From CAZNMF01 sp035547155 (GTDB lineage: Bacteria > Acidobacteriota > Vicinamibacteria > Vicinamibacterales > SCN-69-37): 15,560 nt of DNA. Positions within the stretch are counted from its first letter, which is position 1; every line of letters starts with the position of its first letter. Shown here in pieces: positions 1 through 5,807 of the stretch. Position numbers and translations under genes: made by a program. The notes under the pieces were generated by a model. It made no database searches and had not been told where the DNA came from. It worked only from the letters and a program-made list of their open reading frames with translations. The stretch spans positions 1 through 15,560 of the forward strand of contig DASZVJ010000143.1 in assembly GCA_035547155.1 (NCBI GenBank), written 5' to 3'.

Positions 1-75
1 GACGAGTGCGCGCCGTGCCGGGCCTCGCGCGGGCGTTCGGCGTGACACGGCCGGCACAGTACAATTCGCGCCGGG

Positions 76-1203
76 ATGTTCTATCTCGGCATGCGCTCGT
101 CGCGCGGATATCTCGACGCGCTGGCGCGCATCAGGCAGAGCGGGGCGCCGAGCGACATCGTCACCGTGGCTGGTGGGCTCGCGTTCCTTCACGCGATCTC
201 GCCGGCGACGCACTCGTTGACGATCGTGGACTGCGATCCTGACACGCTCGCGCACTGGTCCCTGATCCGTGCGCTCATGGCCGAGTCGACGTCGCTCGCG
301 GATTTCCTGACGCTGCTCTCCGGCCACGCGCCCGACAGCGTGGGATCGCACGTCGTGCTCGGTCCGCGCGTCGACGTCAAATCGCGCCTGACGCAGGCGA
401 TGTCCGCGGCCGATCTCGCCACGTATGACAAGACCTACGGTGCGCTGGACGTCGACGTCGCGCGCGGCGTCGGCCGCGTCGCAGAGTCCAGTGTCGGATT
501 CACCGGCACGAACCTGCGCCGCCAGCACTTCAACTGGCAATTCGGCGAGGGCAACCTCGCCTCCGATCTGACGTTCGACATGCTGCGGCGCCAGCTCGCC
601 ACGATGCCCGTGCGCCTGGAGCAGGCGCGGTTCGAGGCGCTCGACTTCGATCGCGTGTTCCCGGCGCCGGCCCCTGGACATCAGCGCGTGTTCCTGGCGA
701 GCAATTGCGAGAGCCCGCTCTTCACCGAGGGGGACGCGATCTTTCTTCGCGTGCTGCAGACCGCCACGCAACCGGTCCACTACGTCTCGTGGAACCGCGA
801 CGCGCTCGTCAGCCGCGGTGACGTGGCGCCGCTCACACCGCACGCGCCACCGGTTGACGGCCATCGCGCGACGCTGCTCGTCACGTCTCGCTTCACGTTC
901 GCACGTCTGCGACGCGGCGCTCAGTGGAGCCGGATCGTCTCGAGTCTGGACGAGCTGCAGGCGACCCCAAGCTACGGCTTCCATCTGCTCGTCATCGCCG
1001 GCCAGACGGAGCATGAGATCGCAGGCTGTCTGACGGCCGTGGCGCCGGCGTATCGAAGCGTCGTGTGGATTCCTCGCTCGGGCAGTCGCGCGCCGGCACG
1101 CCCCATGGCGCCGTCGCCGAGCTACGACGGCGCTGAGCCCATCGTGTTCAGCGGCAGGCCGGCGTGGTGGTTTCCGCTGCGCGGGCAATGCGCGTCAGGA
1201 TGA
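76..1203 (+). CDS. Rossmann-like protein, possibly DUF3419/BtaA-related SAM-binding
   Basis: The 375-residue protein has no signal peptide or membrane segment, so it is probably cytoplasmic. Residues 29-55 read as a nucleotide-binding strand-loop-helix: a VTVAGGLAFL glycine loop, then LTIVDCDPDTL, where the Asp ending the second strand is the usual ribose-binding position. Next comes a helix and ADFLTLLSG, an order that resembles the start of DUF3419 (BtaA-like) proteins, which bind S-adenosylmethionine. A second strand with FLASNCESPLF sits at 206-216, and RVFLASN and HLLVIAG look like later core strands. The family call rests on this motif order only; the substrate is unknown. The ATG at 76 has no clear Shine-Dalgarno; an in-frame ATG at 91 is the alternative. 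The gene ends 9 bases from the stop of the convergent minus-strand gene. Coding status is confident, function is not. Confidence 0.7.
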   Translation: MFYLGMRSSRGYLDALARIRQSGAPSDIVTVAGGLAFLHAISPATHSLTIVDCDPDTLAHWSLIRALMAESTSLADFLTLLSGHAPDSVGSHVVLGPRVDVKSRLTQAMSAADLATYDKTYGALDVDVARGVGRVAESSVGFTGTNLRRQHFNWQFGEGNLASDLTFDMLRRQLATMPVRLEQARFEALDFDRVFPAPAPGHQRVFLASNCESPLFTEGDAIFLRVLQTATQPVHYVSWNRDALVSRGDVAPLTPHAPPVDGHRATLLVTSRFTFARLRRGAQWSRIVSSLDELQATPSYGFHLLVIAGQTEHEIAGCLTAVAPAYRSVVWIPRSGSRAPARPMAPSPSYDGAEPIVFSGRPAWWFPLRGQCASG

Positions 1204-1212
1204 CCGAACGTC

Positions 1213-1593
1213 CTACCGTGCTTCGCCCTGACACTCCGGGCACTCGTAATGGATGTAGCGCAGCCATTCGACGATCTCGTCCGCGGCCGGCAGGTCCGAC
1301 GCCGACGCCCCGTCGAACACGGCGTAGATCTCGCCCCAGCGATCCGCGATCAGGACGCCGGGATGCGGCACGCCGGGCACGGCGTCGTATGTGAGCACGT
1401 ATCGCGTGTCGTGTGCGGCGACGTCGGCTCGCCGCTGGCTCAGCTGCTCCGCGTACGCGCGCGTCTGCGCGTCGCCGGCTGGCAGCGACACCAGTAACAG
1501 CCCGTCGTGCTGCCAGAGGTCCTCGTAGCGGACGAGGGCGCCGCCGGCGGCGTTCACGGTGAAGTGCGGAACACGATTGCCTCGTTGCAACAT
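1213..1593 (-). CDS. Small thioredoxin-fold (peroxiredoxin-like) protein with C-terminal CxxC
   Basis: This is a 126-residue soluble protein. The N-terminus GNRVPHFTV followed by a glycine turn, then LLLVSLPAGD, follows the opening of AhpC/TSA redoxins (GxxxPxFxL ... V-strand). The middle has HPGVLIADRWGEIYAVFDG, the strand pair that carries the cis-Pro region in that fold. The usual catalytic Cys after the first long strand is missing. The only cysteines are C118 and C121 in a CPEC motif at the very C-terminus. That motif could be redox active or bind a metal, but I cannot say which. The ATG at 1593 is preferred because GTGAGG sits 5 bases upstream; an in-frame ATG at 1626 lies just after the FkbM gene's stop and has a poorly spaced AAGGA. 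It follows the methyltransferase closely and is probably co-transcribed with it. Confidence 0.7.
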   Translation of the reverse strand: MLQRGNRVPHFTVNAAGGALVRYEDLWQHDGLLLVSLPAGDAQTRAYAEQLSQRRADVAAHDTRYVLTYDAVPGVPHPGVLIADRWGEIYAVFDGASASDLPAADEIVEWLRYIHYECPECQGEAR

Positions 1594-1631
1594 GAGAGCC
1601 TCACTTGGACGATGCGTCACGTCCATCGGCG

Positions 1632-2768
1632 TCACAAACGTTCCTTCGGCACCGCGTACAAATCGGTCTCGGTGCTGTACGTGTTGTGGTGGCCGACGAA
1701 GAACATGTAGTCCCGATGTTCGTGATGGATGTGCAGCGGCAGCTCGAAGAGATCGGCGAGCGTGTGGTAGATGCTGACTTGCAGCACCGGGCGATGGCGG
1801 GCGATGGTCTTTCGCGCCCCGTCCAGCGCTTCGCGTTCGGCGCCCTCGACATCGAGACTGATCAGATCGCATCGCGCGTCGCCGCGCTCACGCAGGAACG
1901 AATCGAGATCCACGGCAGCGATCGTCACGTCCGCTGACGCCGCTGGCGTGATCGCCGACGATCCGCCGCGTCCCGACGAGAACCGCAGCGTGCGCCGCGT
2001 GTCGAACAATCCGGCGTCGACGACCTCGATCGCACCGGCTGCGGCCTGTGTCGCCGCGTCTCCGCCGCGCGCCCGATCGAGACGCTCGCGAATGCGGCGC
2101 TGATTCTCGACGTCTGGCTCGAACGCATAGACACGTCCGCCGACGGCCGCGCGCGCGAAGTCGAATGACGTCTCGCCATCGAACGCGCCGCCGTCGACGA
2201 CGTGATCGCCGGGCCGCGCGTGCGCGAGAGGATGTCGATATTCCGGATAGTCCGCGATTCGCAGATAGCCATGTTCGCCCGTGATGCGATGTCGAACGAC
2301 GGACGCGAACGTCAGCCGGCTCTCCTCGTCGGCCAGCAGCGCGAAGACGTCCTCGAGCGGCTCCGCGTGATCGCGGAGATAGCCCGGCCGGTACCGGCCT
2401 TCCCGATACGGCGGATCGGCGGCGAAACACAGATGACGGATGCCCGCGAGCGCTAACGCGATGCCTTTCCGGCGCTCGTGCGCGCCGTAGAGATAGACCA
2501 GCAGGTCCGGGCGATCCCGAAGATCCGATCGTGCAATGACGGGCGATGGCAGACCCGCCGCGCTCACCGCGAGCGACGCTGCGTCTTCGGCGTGAAGGCA
2601 GATCCAGTCGGGCTCGCGTCCGGCAACGGATCGGAACTGGCGTGCGCCGTCGGCGACTTCGCTGCGCTCGCAGTAGAGCACGGCCGGACGCCGGCGCAGG
2701 ATGTAGTCCTCGCTGGACCGGCGATACAGGGGAACGTCGTTGACGTAGTCCACGAGAGCGCGCGACAT
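1632..2768 (-). CDS. FkbM-family SAM-dependent methyltransferase
   Basis: The C-terminal half (about 185-378) is a clear FkbM methyltransferase domain. Motif I is VVDGGAFDGETS at 190-201, the acidic end of strand 2 is YAFEPD at 214-219, VDLDSFL is at 286-292, and the family hallmark DLISLDVEGAE is at 301-311. FkbM enzymes methylate hydroxyl or related groups on glycans, lipids or natural products; the substrate here is not evident. The first 180 residues are a separate region with LLVYLYGAHERRKGIALAL at 89-107, which looks like another Rossmann-type nucleotide-binding turn, as in FkbM proteins with an N-terminal sugar-nucleotide-like domain. It starts at ATG 2768 with only a weak CAGG upstream. 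The PII gene ends 73 bases upstream and the thioredoxin-fold gene follows at once, so it may read through from the nitrogen genes or have its own promoter. Confidence 0.88.
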   Translation of the reverse strand: MSRALVDYVNDVPLYRRSSEDYILRRRPAVLYCERSEVADGARQFRSVAGREPDWICLHAEDAASLAVSAAGLPSPVIARSDLRDRPDLLVYLYGAHERRKGIALALAGIRHLCFAADPPYREGRYRPGYLRDHAEPLEDVFALLADEESRLTFASVVRHRITGEHGYLRIADYPEYRHPLAHARPGDHVVDGGAFDGETSFDFARAAVGGRVYAFEPDVENQRRIRERLDRARGGDAATQAAAGAIEVVDAGLFDTRRTLRFSSGRGGSSAITPAASADVTIAAVDLDSFLRERGDARCDLISLDVEGAEREALDGARKTIARHRPVLQVSIYHTLADLFELPLHIHHEHRDYMFFVGHHNTYSTETDLYAVPKERL

Positions 2769-2841
2769 CGCCTGCTATTGTGTCGCGAAAGCCCGGTCGG
2801 CCTCCGAACGCGGTTCGCAGCGCATCCCTGACACGGGGGCG

Positions 2842-3168
2842 TTACGCAACGCCGCCCTGCCGCGTCCGGATGGTATAGCAGTTTTCGAGATCCATGATCA
2901 GCACGCGTCCGTCGCCGTTCACGCCGGTCCGCGCCCGATCCAGGACGACACGAATGACATCGTCGACCAGGTCGTCATCGATCACGACGTCGATCGCGGT
3001 CATGTGCAGGAATGCGGGATAGGGGCGCCCGCGATACAGCGCCGTCGTGCGTGTCGAGCCGCGGCCCCGCACGTCCATGATCGTCAAACCTGATACGCCG
3101 AGGCTCTCGAGCGCGTCTGCAGTCTCTGTCAGCTTGTCCGTGCGGACGATGCACTTGATCAGCTTCAT
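2842..3168 (-). CDS. glnK: PII-family signalling protein next to amtB (divergent ligand site)
   Basis: The 108-residue protein spans the whole PII fold (usual length 112). Visible landmarks are MKLIKCIV at the N-terminus, the T-loop with LYRGRPY at 44-50, the B-loop TGVNGDGR at 81-88 and IRT near the C-terminus. PII trimers sense ATP/ADP and 2-oxoglutarate and close AmtB channels by inserting the T-loop. The arginine of YRG that plugs the pore and the tyrosine equivalent to E. coli Y51 are kept. By alignment with E. coli GlnB, Q39 becomes T39, K58 becomes M56, K90 becomes R88 and R101 becomes T99, and the T-loop is two residues shorter. Several 2-oxoglutarate and phosphate contacts are therefore lost. 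GGAG lies 6 bases before the ATG. It follows amtB by 72 bases on the same strand. The symbol is assigned by position beside amtB. Confidence 0.88.
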   Translation of the reverse strand: MKLIKCIVRTDKLTETADALESLGVSGLTIMDVRGRGSTRTTALYRGRPYPAFLHMTAIDVVIDDDLVDDVIRVVLDRARTGVNGDGRVLIMDLENCYTIRTRQGGVA

Positions 3169-3199
3169 GCATGGCTCCGGGCAGCGAAGAACGCAGAAG

Positions 3200-3229
3200 G
3201 GCCTGGACGACGGCGTCGCCGTCCAGGCC
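3200..3229 (-). terminator. Perfect 10-bp stem-loop between amtB and the PII gene
   Basis: GGCCTGGACG at 3200-3209 pairs perfectly with CGTCCAGGCC at 3220-3229 around a 10-base loop. On the minus strand it begins 11 bases after the amtB stop codon and is followed by the pyrimidine-rich CCTTCTGCGTTCTTC rather than a clean T-run. It is best read as a partial terminator, attenuator or RNA-stabilising stem that sets the ratio of amtB to PII expression. A complete terminator is less likely, because the PII gene starts only 32 bases further on without an obvious promoter. Confidence 0.6.
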
Positions 3230-3240
3230 GGTCCCTGCTC

Positions 3241-4527
3241 CTATTGCTGTGCGCCGAGCTGCGCCTTCGCGTAGCTCGGAGTCGCACCTGCGCCAGGTGC
3301 GGGCGTCGCCAGCAGGTTCATGCCACTGTCGTGGACGTACGCTTCTTCGCCGTGCTCGCTGAGATCGAGGCCGGATTCCTCGTCTGCCTGGTCGGCGCGC
3401 AGCGGCAGGAACAAGCCGATTGCCTTCAGCAGCACGAAGCTCATCACGCCGCTGTACAGCATTGCGGCGAGTACGGCGATGATTTGAATCTTCAGCTGGC
3501 CGGGATTGCCGAAGACCAGACCGTTGACCGTTCCATTGAAGGCTTTGTTCGCCAGCACGCCCGTGAGGAGGGCGCCGACCGTGCCGCCAACGCCGTGCGC
3601 CGCCACCACGTCGAGCGAGTCGTCGAGCGACGTCCTGGCGCGCCAGAGCAGCGCGAGATAGCTCGGCACGGCGGCGATGCCGCCCAGGACGAGCGCGCCA
3701 ATCGGTCCGACGAAGCCCGCCGCCGGCGTGATCGCGACGAGCCCGACGACGATCGCCGTCGCTGCGCCGACCGCCGTCGCCTTTCGCTGCCGCATCGCGT
3801 CGAGGAGCGTCCACACGACCAGCGTTGCCGCCGGGGCGAGCATGGTCGTCGTGAAGGCCAGGGCCGCGGAGGCGTTGGCGGCAACCGCGCTGCCGGCATT
3901 GAAGCCGAACCAGCCCAGCCAGAGCGCACCCGCGCCGAGCAGTGTGAACGGCACGTTGTGGGGCACGATGGCCGCATGCTGGAAGTCCCGGCGTTTGCCG
4001 ACACAGATGGCCGCGACCAGTGCCGCGACCGCGGCGTTGATGTGCACGACGGTCCCGCCGGCAAAGTCCAGCGCGCCCATTTGGCTGAGCCAGCCGCCGC
4101 CCCAGACCCAGTGCGCGATCGGGCTGTAGACGACGATCATCCAGAGCGAGATGAACACGACGTAGGCCGAAAACCGCATCCGCTCGACGATCGCGCCCGA
4201 GATCAATGCGGCGGTGATGATCGCGAACGTGCCTTGAAAGCACATGAACAGCAGGTGCGGAATCGTGCCTTGCGCTTCGAGGCCGACGTTGCGGAGGAAC
4301 ACGCGCGACAGATCGCCAATCAGGCCGTTGCCGGGCGCGAAGGCGAGCGAATAGCCGACGAGCGCCCAGAGGACGCCGACGAATCCGAGCGAGACGAAGC
4401 TCATCATCATCGTGTTGAGGGCGTTCTTCGAGCGGACGAGCCCGCCGTAGAAAAACGCGAGCGCCGGCGTCATGAAGAGCACGAGAGCAGTCGAGATCAG
4501 CATCCACGCGATATCTGCTTGATTCAT
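3241..4527 (-). CDS. amtB: Ammonium transporter AmtB
   Basis: This 428-residue polytopic membrane protein has about 11 hydrophobic segments and is of the usual Amt length. It moves ammonium across the inner membrane. The conserved Amt residues are present: FFYGGLVRSKN at 25-35, PIAHWVWGGGW with the recruitment-site Trp at 142, ALDFAGGTVVHINAA with D154 and the first pore histidine H162, GWFGFNAGS at 205-213, and AHGVGG with the second pore histidine H311. The cytoplasmic tail SGLDLSEHGEEAY (385-397) matches the conserved PII-docking tail. It then runs on in a Pro/Ala/Gly-rich extension to 428. The start ATG has a strong GGAGGT 5 bases upstream. No cleavable signal peptide is evident, unlike some Amt proteins. 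The PII gene lies downstream, the reverse of the common glnK-amtB order. I found no sigma-54 promoter upstream. Confidence 0.97.
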   Translation of the reverse strand: MNQADIAWMLISTALVLFMTPALAFFYGGLVRSKNALNTMMMSFVSLGFVGVLWALVGYSLAFAPGNGLIGDLSRVFLRNVGLEAQGTIPHLLFMCFQGTFAIITAALISGAIVERMRFSAYVVFISLWMIVVYSPIAHWVWGGGWLSQMGALDFAGGTVVHINAAVAALVAAICVGKRRDFQHAAIVPHNVPFTLLGAGALWLGWFGFNAGSAVAANASAALAFTTTMLAPAATLVVWTLLDAMRQRKATAVGAATAIVVGLVAITPAAGFVGPIGALVLGGIAAVPSYLALLWRARTSLDDSLDVVAAHGVGGTVGALLTGVLANKAFNGTVNGLVFGNPGQLKIQIIAVLAAMLYSGVMSFVLLKAIGLFLPLRADQADEESGLDLSEHGEEAYVHDSGMNLLATPAPGAGATPSYAKAQLGAQQ

Positions 4528-4700
4528 GTCAAACCTCCGGAAGACGAACGAACGTGACTAGATGGATGGCGCGCGACGCACGTGGTGCCGGACGCGGCAA
4601 GCGGAAGCCGCGACACGGCATCGTGACGACGCCCGCGCACACGACGAGCAGACAGCCCGATCGCGGGCCATCCAGACGCGCTGAGGAATGGAGCGGTGAG

Positions 4701-5015
4701 CTAGAGACGCAGCACGACGTGCTGCGATGCGGGTGAGAGCCGCGCGGCCGTCAGACCGAGCGGATGAACGACGCTCGTATCAACCTGGAAGTGTGTCGGC
4801 AGGAGCACGCAGACGTGCACCGACGCCTGGCACTTCTTGTTGTCGTGCTGGTCTTTGACGAGCGTGCCGGCGTCGTGATGGGCCGCCTGGTCCTTGCCGC
4901 CACCGAACGCCACCGCGGAGAACGGCGCCGTCACGGGAGACGCGGCGAGGATCACAAGGCACACGGCCGCGACCGAGCTGACGAACGAACGGCGGATAGC
5001 GGAGAAGCGGAACAT
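4701..5015 (-). CDS. Small secreted protein of unknown function
   Basis: This is a 104-residue protein with a plausible signal peptide: basic N-terminus MFRFSAIRRS, a hydrophobic core VAAVCLVILAASPV, and a likely cleavage site around 28-38. The mature part has KDQAAHHDAG, a charged DQHDNKK stretch, and two cysteines five residues apart (KKCQASVHVC) that could form a disulfide or, with the nearby histidines, bind a metal. I do not recognise a family. An ATG at 5015 is preceded directly by an in-frame GTG at 5018, and neither has a good Shine-Dalgarno, so start and expression are uncertain. It sits alone between the amtB module and the usher-like operon, with about 170 bases below it and 300 above, and need not belong to either. 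Coding status rests on the signal peptide and on the absence of a better frame. Confidence 0.5.
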   Translation of the reverse strand: MFRFSAIRRSFVSSVAAVCLVILAASPVTAPFSAVAFGGGKDQAAHHDAGTLVKDQHDNKKCQASVHVCVLLPTHFQVDTSVVHPLGLTAARLSPASQHVVLRL

Positions 5016-5315
5016 CACGAGTCGCTATCGTCATGCCATATCAAGTCGCATGCCACGACGGGCTCGATGGCGGCGCGGCCGCAGCTGGCGCGCCTTTGCG
5101 CGGGAAACGAAGAGGGCGAGCCATCGGCGCCGTTCCGCGGATCGTGCCCGGCCATGGACATTAATGTCGGCTTGGCGACGTGGTGCTCACATCATTGTGG
5201 ACACCGCGCAGAAGGCGTCCGCCTCACAGGATCCGTCCCTCGCGCCGACGCGGTCGAGAACCGACAGGATTGTCCAGAATTCACCAGCCTCCACATTCAT
5301 GTGTGTGGAATTCAT
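5016..5315. other. Gene-free stretch of about 300 bases
   Basis: No frame here looks coding on either strand. It holds a perfect 12-bp palindrome GACATTAATGTC at 5157-5168, AT-rich against a GC-rich background and about 140 bases upstream of the small secreted gene. Near 5290-5309 a 6-bp inverted repeat (TCCACA/TGTGGA, 8-base loop) lies just after the last gene of the usher-like operon. It has no T-run on the minus strand, so it is at best a weak terminator. The region probably carries the end of the operon transcript and the promoter of the secreted-protein gene, but I cannot place a convincing -35/-10 pair. Confidence 0.6.
5157..5168. promoter_or_regulatory. 12-bp perfect palindrome, possible operator
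   Basis: GACATTAATGTC is perfectly self-complementary and AT-rich inside a very GC-rich region. It lies in the gene-free stretch upstream of the small secreted protein gene. Its symmetry suits a dimeric regulator, but no regulator is identified and a 12-bp palindrome can arise by chance. Confidence 0.25.
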
Positions 5316-5807
5316 TCACGGCACGACGGACTCGAGCCGCCAGCGAACCGTCGCGACGTGCGCGCCGGCACGAATCGACGGGCCTGGCGCGGCGAGCGTC
5401 CAATGCACGTCGACGCTACCAGCCCCGACGACGCCGTTGCCCGTCTCGAACACGTCCGTGAACGCGGCCGTGCTCATCGTGCCGCTGCTGCCCGTCGCCT
5501 GGCTCGCGTTCGAGGTCGTCCACGACACGCGCGAGGCGGGAATCGCGGCCCCGCTCGGCGGCACGAAGTCCGCGTCGGCCTTCACGCCGACGCGCAGGAC
5601 ATGGAACAGCGCCAGATTGACGATCGTGAACGATATCGTCGTCGGATCCGGATTGCCGCCCGTCGGCTGGCCAACGTCGGTCACCGTGAACCCGACCGAT
5701 GCCGGCAGCGAGATGAGGACGACTTGCTGCGCCCACGCGTCTGTCCGTGCCGCACCGCCGAGCACCGCCGCCAGCAGGAGCGTCCGGCCGAGCCGTCGTG
5801 CCGTCAT
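5316..5807 (-). CDS. Pilin-like secreted protein 2 (last gene of usher-like operon)
   Basis: This 163-residue exported protein has signal peptide MTARRLGRTLLLAAVLGG..., with likely cleavage after AWA at residue 26, leaving mature QQVVLISLP. It is clearly related to the pilin-like protein encoded at 8568-9113. Shared points are the mature Gln plus alternating hydrophobic strand, V-x-F-x-V-x-D-x-G, S-x-VSW, QATGSxGTxS, and a closing strand AGxHxxxVxWxLES. That all-beta pattern with a C-terminal V-x-W strand recalls pilin or spore-coat-U type subunits assembled by chaperone-usher systems. It has no cysteines in the mature part, unlike its paralogue. The ATG at 5807 overlaps the usher-like gene's stop as ATGA, with GGAG 9 bases upstream; this favours it over a GTG at 5822 and implies translational coupling. 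A minor or terminal subunit is a guess. Confidence 0.78.
   Translation of the reverse strand: MTARRLGRTLLLAAVLGGAARTDAWAQQVVLISLPASVGFTVTDVGQPTGGNPDPTTISFTIVNLALFHVLRVGVKADADFVPPSGAAIPASRVSWTTSNASQATGSSGTMSTAAFTDVFETGNGVVGAGSVDVHWTLAAPGPSIRAGAHVATVRWRLESVVP

Noticed and set aside
1..45. Tail of an upstream gene (frame ending at a TGA at 43-45)
   Set aside because: Only 14 codons are visible and nothing in them is recognisable, so it cannot be told from chance.
2838..2853. Stem-loop over the PII stop codon (GGCGTT/AACGCC)
   Set aside because: A 6-bp stem overlapping the stop without a T-tract is too weak to call a terminator.
2975..4557. Long open frames on both strands overlapping amtB
   Set aside because: They are shadows of amtB in other frames. 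AmtB's conserved residues and ribosome site decide the real frame.
4528..4700. Sigma-54 promoter before amtB
   Set aside because: The nearest candidate, GGCAC on the minus strand near 4580-4590, lacks GC at the required distance.
5290..5309. Intrinsic terminator after the usher-like operon
   Set aside because: The stem is only 6 bp with an 8-base loop, and no T-run follows on the minus strand.
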